Shown here one piece after another: positions 1-11,514 of a stretch of 64,000 bases of DNA (the stretch's first letter is position 1; each line of letters opens with the position of its first letter). The notes beneath the pieces were generated by a model. That model made no database searches. It was given only the letters and a program-made list of their open reading frames with translations, and was not told the origin of the DNA. Source of the DNA: Trogon surrucura (taxonomy: Eukaryota > Chordata > Aves > Trogoniformes > Trogonidae); contig CM036617.1 in assembly GCA_020746105.1 (NCBI GenBank), positions 133,885,845 through 133,949,844 on the forward strand, written 5' to 3'. A program made the translations under genes and the position numbers.

Positions 1-1659
1 ATGTAAAAGCAACTGCAGGAGGTAACTGAGCCCTGAAGGGGGGTGGAAGGTGGAGGTTAGTGGCACCTCCCTCCTAGGAGCAGAAGCATACAAATAGGAC
101 AGCTGAGTGCCCACTGCTGAGGGCACTAGCTCCTGACAGGTTCAGAAAAGAAAGTGTGTGGAGAAAGCCAGCTGAGCCCAAAGTTACCACAGCAGTTGCT
201 GTCTCACAACCTTAGTAACAAGCTCATCTACGCAGCTTTGACCCAGGAGGGTGGCAAACACACACCTCCATGCTGGCTGCCTGTTCCATCTCTCATCCTT
301 GTTACCTCCTCCACAATCACATCTGACTGTCACGTTCCCACCTCAGCTCTTCCCTTCTTTTTCTGCTCGCCTAATTTCTTCATTTCTCCTTCCTGGCTAC
401 CCTAACACAAGGTCCTCACTCCTGGATGCTCCATAATGGCTGTGGACCATCCACTCCTGGGTACCACTGTCTGTTCTGTGCTTGAACACCTTTGGCCTGC
501 CGTCTGTGTGTAAGGTGGGCTGCTCACGGTGGCCACCCCAATAATACAGGTGGCATTTTGTGTCATGTTGATCCTGCTTGGCTGGCTTCTAGGCCTGGTA
601 GACCTGGCCTGACATGTTCAGTAAGTTGCTTCTAGTGGTACCTGAACTGGTTGGGGGTACCTGAGCAGTAGGCAGAGATGGACAGATGGGCTTGGAAGGT
701 GTGATGATGTAGTGACACACATTTTAAGGATGGAGGCTGTTCATTCTTGCCCAAATATTCATCTGCTTGTGGAACAATATTAGGTTTATCCTGAAGCTGG
801 TATTTTAGCTTTGTGAGTACATTTCTCAGCAAGGCGCGTTGTCCTCACTCTTTCAGGGAACTGACATCTCTTTGGCAATCGACTGATTAAATCCCCTGGC
901 AGCACACAGCAAAGAGCATTTCAGCACGTCATTCCTGGCTCTTTTTCCACTGCATGGAAATAGATTGCATCTTCTCCTGCTTGGTAACTTCTCTGATTAG
1001 TGTTGTTTAAGGTTTGAGAAATACTCAGGAACAGAGAGTTATAGTGTGTGTTATTTTGCACATGCTTGCTGGTTTGCTTGAATCATTGCATTTTTAGTGG
1101 CTCTTCTACGTGCAAGGAGCAGAAACCACACACACCTGGGATGCACTTTGGAATTAGAAGTGTATGTGACAACAATCCACTGCTTTTTCACTAAAAGAAG
1201 TAGGTGGAACTGCATGTGTGGGGGTCCCTGTTGGGCAGGAATGTGGTAACCCAGGATTGATCCACCGTAGCTACAGAGTGAGTTCATTTGGCCACAGTAG
1301 TAAGGGCAGTTAGTTACTGAACCTTCTGGCCAATGTGCCATGAATACAAATCCCATAATTTGGAGGGAGGAAAAAGTGTCACTGGATGTGTCAAGGCAGC
1401 CAGAGGGCCTGTGCCTGAGGACCTTCAGCACAGGACAAAAATCACAATCACATCAGAAGTGCCTGAGGGGGATCTCTCTTGCACGGTCACAGCCAAAGCA
1501 CACCACACCACACGTGCACAGGCAAAATCTGTTCCAGAGGGGTGATAGCTTCTCTGCAGCAATAGCTCCAACAGGCTTGAAATAAAATGGGTTTTATTAG
1601 ATGACCACAAAAAGTCTTAAGAAGCATTTTGAGCATGATTTGGCAGCAGGATCCCTGCA
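1..1659. other. Intergenic DNA, no gene recognised
   Basis: I see no exon, RNA gene or clear repeat here. The short open frames have no recognisable domain, no splice context and unremarkable composition. In human synteny this flank would lie between ZNF384 and PIANP, but no C2H2 zinc-finger coding was seen. Confidence 0.5.
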
Positions 1660-2235
1660 GCCTAGCTTGTGTTAGCGAAAATGTAGTCAGCATATCAAGG
1701 GAAATTACTGTTCCCATCCACTTGAGAGGTGTGAGGCCCCACCTGGAAGACTGGCCCAGGACTGGCCCCTCAGTACAAGATGGGTGTTGACAAACTGCAG
1801 CGTGGCCAGCAAAAGGGCCAGTGGAGGGCTGGAGCACACAATGCACAAGAAGGCTGAGGGAGAGGGGTTTGTTGAAGAGAGAAGGCCAAGGGGCCATGTA
1901 ACTGCTGTCTGCTCCTACCTGAAGGAAGGTTATAGAGAAGATGGAGCCAGACTCTGAGGAGGCAGGGTAGTGAAAGGGCTAGAAACAATGGACACAAGTT
2001 GCAACAAAGGAAATTCTGACCACATATAAGGGAAAATTTCTTCCCCTTGAGAGCAGTTCAGCAGTGGAATGGGTGCCTAGACACACTGGGGAATCTCTGT
2101 CCTTGGAGATATTCAGAAGTTGTGTGAGCAAGGCTCCGAGCAACCTGGTCTAGTTCTGGAGTTATCCTGCTGTAAGCGGTGAATTGGATTCGAGACTGTA
2201 GGAGATCCCTTCCCACCTGATTTTTCCTGTGAGTC
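1660..2235 (+). mobile_element. CR1 LINE, 3' part of ORF2 plus 3' end
   Basis: Plus-strand translation with frameshifts follows the CR1 ORF2 C-terminus: a stretch around 1720-1800 like the family's 'VRPHLEYCVQ.WAPQ' block, then the piece around 1905-1945 equivalent to 'YLKEGYREDGARL', then 'GHKLQQRKF' at about 1990-2015 and 'SLEIF' at about 2100. This order is the normal one for avian CR1. The copy is 5' truncated, as most CR1 copies are, and carries stops and indels, so it is inactive. The edges are approximate. Confidence 0.8.
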
Positions 2236-3159
2236 AGTGTTTTTGTGTTGCTGATCCTCCATGAGCCAGTGTTCAGTGTCTTCATAATGCTGAAAGCCAA
2301 AGCCATAATACGCTTTCTTGGCCCTGTGGAAATGCATCTGTGTTGACAGCAGTGTTAACATTTGTAATGCCCTTCCACATGAACATCTCTTCCCCAGCTG
2401 GCTTGCCACTCTCTGCAGCCCTACTTGACCCATCTTACTCTGTTCCAAGTACAAATGAATCTTGTAAGAGCAGGATCTGGTTGGCTTGGAGGCAACTCCT
2501 TAAGGTGTGACATCACGTTCTGAACAGCATCAGTCACCAAAATGTCACTTAACATTATATTGCAGCATCTAAGAGTTCCCCACACACACACACCTCCTTC
2601 ACCTCCCCAGGAGAGAAACTTCAAAAACTCCTCTACGTTCTTGGCTTAGGTGTCTGCATGTGTCTGTACAGTCAAAAAATCTTTAATGAGTTTCAGGGGA
2701 TTTCCATAGTCTTTCAGAAGTTATATGGTCACTTCACAAGCTCCTCCTTTTTGAGGAATGAACCTCCCTTCTAGCCTAAACTGTAGCATTTAGTCCACCA
2801 GGAGAACACAGTGGTGGGTGCTTGGCTGATCCTCTGGGTCTTTACAGCTGCCTCGTATCATTTCTCAGTAGGAAGGATGATGCTGAAAAAGATGGGAGAA
2901 GAGAATAGAAGAAAGGGTGGAGAGCAGTAAATTATTTTATTAAGGCAGAAGCAAAGCTTGAGAAGCTCTATTACAGCAAGACTGGAGCTCACCTCCATAT
3001 AAGTGTTTTTTTCAAAACTGGCTGAGGAAACTGCAGTTTGGGGAGCAAAGATTTGCAGCATATCCATCAAATTCAGGGTAAGCATGCCAGGGCTGGAGAA
3101 AGGGAGCTATATTTCAGGGAGAGAGAAAACAAAGTACTCTGGGCAGTTGCAAACCCATT
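2236..3159. other. Intergenic DNA with a short (CA)n run
   Basis: A short CA dinucleotide run lies at 2581-2592. Otherwise I see nothing I can name. Confidence 0.5.
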
Positions 3160-3870
3160 AGTCTAGTCTCAGTAGAGCATAAGGTTAAGAACAAATTACA
3201 GAAGGAAAACAAAATTAAAGCTACAGCAGTAAGTGGAAAATGGAATCAAATACAGAATGGGTTTATCAACAAAAGCACTGTGTGCCCTTAACTCGATCCT
3301 TTTCTTTACCTCCTTTCCCTTACCTGGTTGAAAGAAAAGAAATCAGTAAATCTAATCTATCTGGATTTCTGTGGGGCATTTGATATAGGAAAAGCTGGAA
3401 GGCAGCTAGATAAGCTGAGGCGAAAGGAATTAGCAGGAGAATTTTAGGTGGGTAAAATGCTGGGGAAAGGCAGATGACGTGTTGCGTCAAAAGGGAACTG
3501 CCACCATGGAGGAATGTCACTGGCCTTGGGAATAATTCTGCTTGCAGTAATGGCTCTAGCTCAGCAGAAAAAAAAAAAAAAAAGCAGCATGAAAAGGAAG
3601 TTTGCTGATAAAATGCGTTTAGAAGAATTACTCACAGTCTGGAGCAGAGAAGTGTGAGGTCCTGTTCTTCGCTTCTGCTAACAGCAATGTCTTTTACACA
3701 CAGAGATTCACTGGTTAGAAATGGCAGAAGAAAAGACAGATCTGGGTGCATTCGTCATTCACGAGATGATTATGAAGCTCTGATGTGACGTGATCACAAA
3801 GACAACAGCCTTAAAGAGATCATTACGTTAATCTTATTTAGGAAGATATATATACAATTTGTCACCTGTA
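3160..3870 (+). mobile_element. Old, degenerate CR1-like LINE fragment (reverse transcriptase part)
   Basis: The plus strand near 3270 reads NGFINKSTVCP, like the CR1 'HGFTKGKSCLTNL' block. Near 3345-3375 it reads NLIYLDFCGAFD, like the 'VYLDFSKAFD' reverse transcriptase motif. Around 3690-3790 it resembles the downstream region ending 'DLGVLVDHKM'. The body is broken by stops, a deletion and an A17 run at about 3569-3585. It is older than the 1660-2235 copy. The boundaries are estimates. Confidence 0.65.
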
Positions 3871-4614
3871 TTCGGAAGTGGGCTGTGTGCTGGCAGCAGT
3901 GTGGGGGAGTTAGAAAAACAGTCTGTCTCTGTGTGAGCAGACATGGAATCTTCAGCTTAGCAAAAGGCTGAAATGGGTGAACTCTCTAGAAATCCATTTT
4001 ATATACGGGCATGTGCCCAGGGGAACGAGTCATTACAGAAGGGAAGGAGCTCAGCCATGACAGAGTCGGGCAGTCCCTTTCTCTTCAGAGTTTGGCTCTT
4101 TTTAAATCTACAGAGGTTTACCTCTCTCTGCAATTTCCTGTGCTTCCTTGGCAGGCAGAGCAGGTTAGCACGGCAAGCACAGCATTACAAGAAAAGAGGT
4201 GCTGAACACAGGCCTGCAAGCCCACATTTTCCTGCTCCATTCCCCAAAGAGTTTTTCCTTAAGGGGTAAAACTCAGTCCAAAGTCCTGTGTTCTCTATCC
4301 AAGCAACGGCTGGTCTTACTCCCACATAACTCCTGCTCCCATAAGCCCTCTGAGGAAGGAAATTAAAAACCCATTGTCTCAGAAAAGGCTTGTTTCTTCA
4401 GAGAAATACACGAAAGCCCATCTTAACTAAATATACCACACACACCTGTGCAGATAGCAGAGCCAGAAAGGGTTTCATGGTGAGAGGTTTCAAGTCTTGT
4501 TTACACCTGTATGGGGTTAGTGTTGATCTAGTGCCTGACTGAGGGGGAGCACAGTGACTACAACTTACTGCTTTGCTTCTGCCACTGATTTCTGAGTTTT
4601 ATTTAATTTAATTG
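3871..4614. other. Intergenic DNA, nothing recognised
   Basis: No gene, RNA or named repeat could be supported here. Confidence 0.5.
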
Positions 4615-5095
4615 GGAGAAATGAAATTGGGATGAGACCTTGGGCAATCATCTAATTCATCCTCCTGACCCAGCGACAAGATTAAGTAAGCACAACTCTT
4701 CCCTGACAGATATTTGTTGAACCTGTTCTCAACAGCCTCCAGTGACAGAGCTCCCTTGGCAAATCTAGTCCAGCATACTTTGCTTGATACTTAGAAAGCT
4801 TTTCCTACCACACAGCTTAAGTTTTCACTGATGAAAATGAATCTGACGATTTCCACGGCCTTGTTGGAATGTGCCCTTCCACTCTAACAGTGCAATCTCC
4901 CCAAACCAGCTGCATATACTTCTTGGCAATTGTACGCACCTTTTGGCAATTCCGACTGTGGGTTTTTTCCATAGTTTGTTTATGAGAGATTTGTGCCTTT
5001 CACTGTATCAAAAGCCTTGAAGTCAAGACATGTCATATCTACTATATACCCCCCAGCCTTCTAGGGCAGTTACCCTGTCAGAGAGTGAGGTTAGA
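4615..5095 (-). mobile_element. Old CR1-like LINE fragment, 3' end plus reverse transcriptase piece
   Basis: On the minus strand, 4640-4900 matches the pattern of an old CR1 3' region: the part read in plus as 'atctaattcatcctcctg' followed by 'aacctgttctcaacagcctc' and 'tccagtgacagagctccc'. The piece 4985-5090 matches the antisense of the CR1 'YLDFSKAFDTV' segment, so there is an internal deletion between them. It is heavily decayed. Confidence 0.65.
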
Positions 5096-5929
5096 TGGGC
5101 TTGACATGATCTTCCTGATGAATTGAGGTTGGAGGGCTTCTTTTCAGGTTTGAAGTAAGCATTGAAGGGGAAGCTAGTTCAGATGTGCAGCTGCTGCCTG
5201 TAAGAGATGAGAAAGGGGCTGGGAGAGAGGGGTTTGGGGCTGTGGCAAGCTGAAAGGTCAAGAGGCAAATCCAGCCAGGGTAAAATGCAGTGCTGGACAA
5301 GTAGTCTGCTGTTGGGATTCTGGGGATAACAGAGTCTGCCAGGAGCCCCCTGGGTAAGCGCCAAAAGCCTGGAAGGATGGTCTGCTACAAGTGTTTTAAC
5401 AGCCTGCAACATCAGGGATGCATCAAGTCGGTGCACCATGAACCCCTCTGGAATTCATTACAGGCTCAGACACACTGAGAGGTTTTCAGAGTAACAGGCT
5501 GGGGCTGCATCACTCTGGGCGGCTTTTCATGTTTCAGCAGCTCTTGCCCCTTTATTATATACCAGAGCCTTCCCAGCATCTGGAGCAGATCCCTTTGGGC
5601 AGGGCTCTCAAGTTCCAGGTAAACATAACGTTCAGCGAAGTAATTTTTCAGTTTTGTTTACAACGTCATCAGGGAAAACTCACCAGCTGCCTTGCTTCCC
5701 CTCACTGTACCATGGACAGCTTATTTCCCAGGATTACTTCATCGTCCTCCTCCTCCTGTAGTTCCCGAAGAGCTAAGCTCAGCAGCAGCAGTGTTACCTA
5801 GTCACAGCACATCTTACAAGCTTTCCACTGTTTCTCGACCTATATCGCATCACATCGCCCCGGCAGGCAAGGCGTGTAGCTGTGTGGCAGGAGAGGACAG
5901 TTTCTGACAAACAGGACTAGACCCAGTAT
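5096..5929. other. Intergenic DNA between two CR1 fragments
   Basis: No gene seen. Parts may be very decayed continuation of the flanking LINE copies, but I cannot show it. Confidence 0.4.
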
Positions 5930-6490
5930 TGGCCCCTGGATTACAGGGAGCCCATACTAGTTACTAGACTTGGTGCCACTCATCACCACTCTCTGGCCCC
6001 AGCCATTCAGCCAGGTTTCAATCCACCCTACTGTTTGCTTATCCAGCCCATCAACAGCTGATCTGAGAGGATCTGTGGGAGACAGCATCAGAGCCTCTAC
6101 CAAAGTCGAGGTAAGCAATATTCATAGTTCTCCCCTTGTCTACCAGAGCAGTCGTTTCATCATAGAAGGTTATCAAGTTAGTCAAGCATGGTTTCCCCTT
6201 GGTCAATCTGTGCTGACCACTCTTGATTTTCTTGTCGTCCTTGTGCCTGTAAGTAGTTTCCAGGTTTAGCTGCTCCCAGGGATCAAACTGAAGCTGACTG
6301 GCCTGTAGTTCCCTGGGTTCTCCTTCTTGGCCTTCCTGAAGACAGGAGTAATGTTTGCTTTCCTTCAGTCTTCAGGTACTTCTCCCAGATGCAATGATCA
6401 ATCAAATATTATCAAAAGTGGCCTTGGAACAACATCTGCCAGCTCCCTCAGCACTTGTGGGTGCATCTCATCAGGATTAATGCGGTTCTT
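5930..6490 (-). mobile_element. CR1 LINE fragment, reverse transcriptase domain
   Basis: The minus strand carries the CR1 ORF2 fingers/palm region: around 6290-6365 it encodes a stretch matching the family's 'KANVTPIFKKGKKEDPGNYR' block, around 6170-6230 the 'QHGFTKGKSCL' equivalent, and around 6070-6120 the 'KAFDTVSH' equivalent. The next block toward the 3' end, the 'WI.NWLNGR.QRVV.SG' region, is at about 5975-6030. The frame is broken in several places, so it is an inactive copy. This segment is among the most widespread repeats in bird genomes. Confidence 0.85.
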
Positions 6491-7284
6491 CTGTTTCAGA
6501 GTCAAGCAGGTCCAGCTGCCTGTAGCTGTAAGTGTGTTCTGTCTATTTGACAGAGCACTGTTCTTTTCTCATTTTGTACACTCCAATTTTATGCTCCTCA
6601 CACTCCATAGTGCTGTCTGGTTTCTGGGTGGTCTTCTGCTATTCAAGCTGAGCACACAATAGTTGCGAACTTGTTCCTGGGGTCTCTCAATAGACCCAAA
6701 AGCTGAGCTCCTGGATTATTTACTAGTGGAAGCACCTCTAACTTTAAATACAACTTTAGGGAATCTAGGAGTTCCCGGGTATTCCACACAGAGGGATGTG
6801 GGACTCAGGGGCGCACGTTTCCTGCCCAATCCCTCATCAGAAGCAGTGAGTCCCTAGGTCAGGGCACATGAGTCCAGTGCTGCAGCAGGTTCTGCCACCA
6901 CTCTGCAGGTTCAGGTGCCTCCTTCCCACTCGACTGGCTGAGCTCCTCCTCCCAGGTGGGCTGGCATGATGATCTCCATATCCTCAGGGTAGTTCTCAGT
7001 CTCACCTAGATGCTCAAGAGTTCTTAGAAAATCTTTTTGCATCATTGCTGGTCTTCGTTTTAGCAAGGATGCTTGTGTTTTCCAGGGAGTCCCTCGGCAC
7101 CATAGTCACCCGAGGCTTTGTTTCCTCCAGCCATGCAGGCAGAGTGAGCATCTGTCACAGAAGCCTTTGGCTCTGTCTGGGGAGCAGCTGCCACCTGTGC
7201 TTATTCCCCATCTCCTTTTTCCGGAGTGGAGCCCTTCAGACCTGACAGCTGACAGCCCTAGCACCCCTCAGATCAGCTCCCATC
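6491..7284. other. Intergenic DNA, nothing firmly recognised
   Basis: It lies between two minus-strand CR1 pieces and could be diverged LINE sequence in part. I could not identify it. Confidence 0.4.
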
Positions 7285-7385
7285 ATCTCACAGAATCACG
7301 GAACGGTAGGGGTTGGAAGGGACCTCTGAAGATCATCTAGTCCAACCCTGCCCCTGGGTCAGCAAGGGGACCATTCTAGGTAGAG
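7285..7385 (-). mobile_element. CR1 3' tail (short, 5'-truncated copy)
   Basis: The plus strand starts with the reverse complement of a CR1 end ('cagaatcacggaacgg'), followed by 'ggttggaagggacctc' and 'gatcatctagtccaaccc'. This is the diagnostic avian CR1 3' end in antisense. Only about 100 bp remain. Confidence 0.85.
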
Positions 7386-10300
7386 GGCAGGTCCTGCACA
7401 CAATCCACATGTAAAAAGCTATGGAAAGTAGGTGATAAATTTAAGAAATGCTGCTTGACACCCCAAAACTGCTGATGATTAGGAGCCCAGCACAAAGCCT
7501 GGCTGGATAGAAGGATGCTGAGCAGCCCGTCTAGGGCAAGATCTGATTTGTGGCTGCATTTCACAGTGAACTTCCTCTAAGGCACTACTTAGGAAATACA
7601 TACCCAGCAGCAAAGACTGTAAGAAACTTTTTTACACATTAGGAGTTTCTAGAGCACTAACAGTTTAATGCAGTGAGGAAGGTGAGCCGGAAAGAGCAGC
7701 ATGAATAATTGGGGAGGGGTGTAGAGAGGGAGTCCCTCTGGCCATTCTTTTCTTCAGTGCTTGAAGCTTCTGCAATCACCATGTATTAAAACTGTCAGAA
7801 TTTATAACCTCAGCCCTTGTGGACTGTGGCCCTGCTGGCAACCCTGCCCTGAATTCCCTGCTCTTCAGAGACCAGAATGGTTCTGAAGCTCACAGCAATC
7901 TCCTATGATCATCCTTCACCTTCATCACAGCCTCCATGGTAGAAACAGCATGACTGTGACTACATGAAAGGGCAAACAACTTGCTGCTGCCAGGAATCAC
8001 ATGAGTTCTACCCAGCTGTGGTAGAGCCAGGTAGCTGCTGAGCTAGCTAAACTTGGGGCTGGAGATGGCTTTCCCCCACCCCAGTGACTTTGCAGTGAGG
8101 AGGGCCGGGGTGTGCTCTCTTGGTAAACACCAGCATTCTTCTTCCCTTAGCACTGATGCCACATGGCTGCGTTTTTACGAGCTGACGCCTGCCAGAAAGT
8201 TTTTCCTTTTGGTGTTGTTGCAGAGCAGAGTGCCTGGTGAAATCTTTACCCCAGGAAGTCCTAATCACGTAACATCTCCTTCTGTCCTTGAATGTGCTGC
8301 ACTGGGTATCCCATAGACAGAAACACTTTGCCTTTCGTCACAGAGATGGGACTCAGGCATGCCTCCCTGCCTGCCCCCAAGGGACTGACTTTCCCCTCCT
8401 TGCCCGCCACTCTGGGTGCTTAGAGTCCTGCAACGTGTCCCAGGTAATGCTCTCTCCAGTCATCGGAAAACACTTTATATTTGACGCAGTGAATGCAGAC
8501 CGAGAGTTGGCAGTCCCTCTGGCAGCTGCCAGCTCAGAAGGAGCAGGAGTAAGGTTGCCTGGGCATGTACTTTAACTCTAAATGTCCTGGTTTTCCACAA
8601 CTTTGCATTTTGATGAACATAATGTTCTGGGAAGGAATGAGCTATCACCAAGCAACATTAACTCTGTGTTAACAAAGGGTTTTGACATTGAATTTAAGCC
8701 TGAGGACAATACGGGCAGAAGAATGAATTATCACAGGCTAGGCCATGGGTACACTGAGGTTGGAAATTAGAAGTAGCTTCCTACCTGCCAGTGCAAGGAT
8801 TTGGAACAGCCTTTCAACAGCAGCAGTGAGGCCAGGAGACTGAACTCGTTTTGGGACTGGAAGTCTCTGAGCAGGAGTATGCAGTGGGGCTGCTTGCCAC
8901 AGGCCAGGAGATCCCTGCCAGGCCTCTCTTCTTCTCGTACAAGATATTTTCATAACGACTTTGCTCTTAAAGCAGCACAAGCCAGACCGGGTGGCCAGGG
9001 CTCGCCTGGAAACAGTGCTGGCTCTTAGGGGCTGCAGATGCTGCAGAGAGTGCTGTAGAGCTGTAATTACCCAGGGAGTGCAGGTTACACATCCTGGCCA
9101 CCTCCAGCATGGAGAGAGCTAGAGCTGAAATTGGAGGGGACAGCATGTGACAGGCAGGCTCAGGACGGATTACTTCGGGTGACAGCTGGGTGTCTTGCAG
9201 CTCTGAGGGGATTTCTGATGAGCAGAAGAAGACTTCTCTGCACCTCAGTCCAGGGGAGCCTGCACCCTCGTGAGATGGGCGCCCGGGGGCTTTGAGGGCC
9301 AGCTCCTCCACTGTCTTTGCTCATCTTCAGTAACCAAGGCTTAGTACCCAGCCTGGTCCAGGACCTGTTGTTCACCTGTTTCCTGTCGAGGACAGTCAGT
9401 TGGATGGGAAAAGGGGGTGAGAGGATGGGGTGCCTCAGGAGGAGCTGTCAAGATGACAGGAGCTCTCCCAGGGCAGCTGCAGGCTGGGTGCTTACCGTGA
9501 ACCAGTGGCATCTGCCTTGGAGCACCTCCTGTCTCTTTCCCTCCAGCGGCCAGCCCTGGACACCAGCAGCCGGGGACACCAGCAGCCCTGGGACACGGCA
9601 CACAGCTCTCAGCCACCCCTGCCTTGAGGCACTCAACTGCCCGAAGCAGAAATCCTGACATGAAATACTTCGCTGCCACGTCACGGTGGATTATACGAGC
9701 TGGGGATAAAACGGGAGTTACAGCAAACTCAGTGGTTGACTGTCTCATTTCTGTTTTTTAATAGGAGATTAAGGCATTGCCAGAGTGACGTCTACATCTT
9801 CCTCAAGGATGGAGGTTAGGGGTTTGAAGCCTAGCTGCTGACTCATAACCAGGCAGAAGAGAAAAGGGAAAATTACGATGAAGAATGTTGCTGAGATGGC
9901 TTGTATGTGTTCAGAGATTAGTCTAGATACTGTATTGCTGCTGTGTTATGGCTGGCATGTTTAGTAGATATTTTGAAGAGAATCTGATCTTTTTAAGAAC
10001 ATGGGGCACTTGTACGTAGAGCATTTGCCGGTATCTGCAGATCCACTGCCACAAAGAGCAGGTCTTTATCTCCTTCCAGAAAGCAACTTTAATTCCTGAC
10101 ATTGTTAACATCAGTGCTTTCTTCCTAAGCCTTGATGCCTTTGGACATTTTACTGTGCTGTTGAACCTCTGGACAGCACGTCACTGTCCAGAGCCTAGGC
10201 TGGCTCTGCAGGGATTAAAAATGACTCCCTGGGAGTGCATGTCTGCAGACCCTTCTGGGATGCAAGTTTGGTGTTCCAGCTTCCCCCTTAAATACTCGCC

Positions 10301-10400
10301 CTCTGACTGCACTAACTGGCAAACTCAGCAGAGGCCTGGAATGTGACCTTCATTTAAGCCGTGTCACCTCCAGCACACGTTGCCTCTGGATCAAGGCTGA
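7386..10400. other. Intergenic DNA, no gene recognised
   Basis: Several short open frames have no family resemblance. The stretch 8735-8840 ('gaggttggaaattagaag' then 'ggaacagcctttcaacag') looks like the 3' part of another old LINE, but too little is left to call. Confidence 0.4.
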
Positions 10401-10460
10401 GGCAGGCGGGGGAGGCTCAGGCTGCTGCTCCTGAGATAACTGGAAGGATCAGGGGAGCTG
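10401..10460 (+). repeat. 60-bp dispersed duplication, copy 1
   Basis: It aligns without gaps to 11455-11514, with 51 of 60 positions identical by my count. The core 'gctgctgctcctgaga' and the end 'atcaggggagctg' are unchanged. The origin is unknown. Confidence 0.7.
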
Positions 10461-11454
10461 AGTGAGTGCTCAGTCTAAACAATGGCTTCAGAGTCAGAGT
10501 TGTGATCATACTCAAATTAATTTCAAATATGCACAGTAATACAAGAAGCAATTTGCATAAGATGTCACATGGAGTTGCATGCAATTTCGCATATTTAAAC
10601 AAAATACAATAAAGCATAGCTTGGGCGGGTACGTGAAATCATTTGTGCAGCGAACCGTTCAGAAAAACGGCATACAATTATCACAGAAGAAGGAAATAAA
10701 TGGCAGCAACCACCCAGGATGCAAAGTCAGCTCAGAAGTTGTGAAACACTGGCCTCTTCCTTCATCTACCATCCTGATAGATGCTTGGATTCACAGTATC
10801 ACTACCTGAGCATGCGCTCCTTTTCCACCAGGCTCTTCTGGTGCAGAGGATGGTGCGCACTGTATCATGCTGGTACTCACTCCTTCACATTTGCATCCTT
10901 GGCTTCATCTTTGCAAAACACCTTTCTCATGCGTCATTCTTTCTGGGCTTTCTAGTGCATTCGTCTCCACATCTAAGGGACTCCAGTCTCACCAGGCACC
11001 ACTCCAGGTGGTACTGTTCTTGCCCTTTAGTGGTGAAGGCCAGAGGAGCCCAAGAGCAGACAGTGGCAGCCTCATTTTTGGTGGTCTCAGTGCTGTGCAT
11101 GTTCAGAGTGCAAGCCCTACGGCTTATTTCTTGGTGTCTCTGTCAGTCAGATGATGTTGCAACTATCTCAGCTCCTGGAAAACGATGACCGAAGAATTAA
11201 CATTAGAAAAGGAAGATGGCAAGAAACGGGAACAATGTCCCTTAAGCAGGAATGCACCATTCTTTGCAGGGAACATCAGGAGGGCTGAGGCTTTTAAACT
11301 TGCAGAAGGGACTTTCACCCCCTGACCTACATTTTATGACAATCCTGCATCTTGACACGTGGGCTGGGTCCGCACTGCAGCAGTGAGGCTGAGCTCTGAG
11401 GGCTGAGCCATGAGCATATACAATTGAGTCCGCTGCTCCTGTCCTTCCCCAGGA

Positions 11455-11514
11455 GGCAGGCTCGGGAGGATCCAGCTGCTGCTCCTGAGACAGATGGAAG
11501 CATCAGGGGAGCTG
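11455..11514 (+). repeat. 60-bp dispersed duplication, copy 2
   Basis: Same-orientation partner of 10401-10460, about 1.05 kb away. It is either a local duplication or two hits of an unnamed family. Confidence 0.7.
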
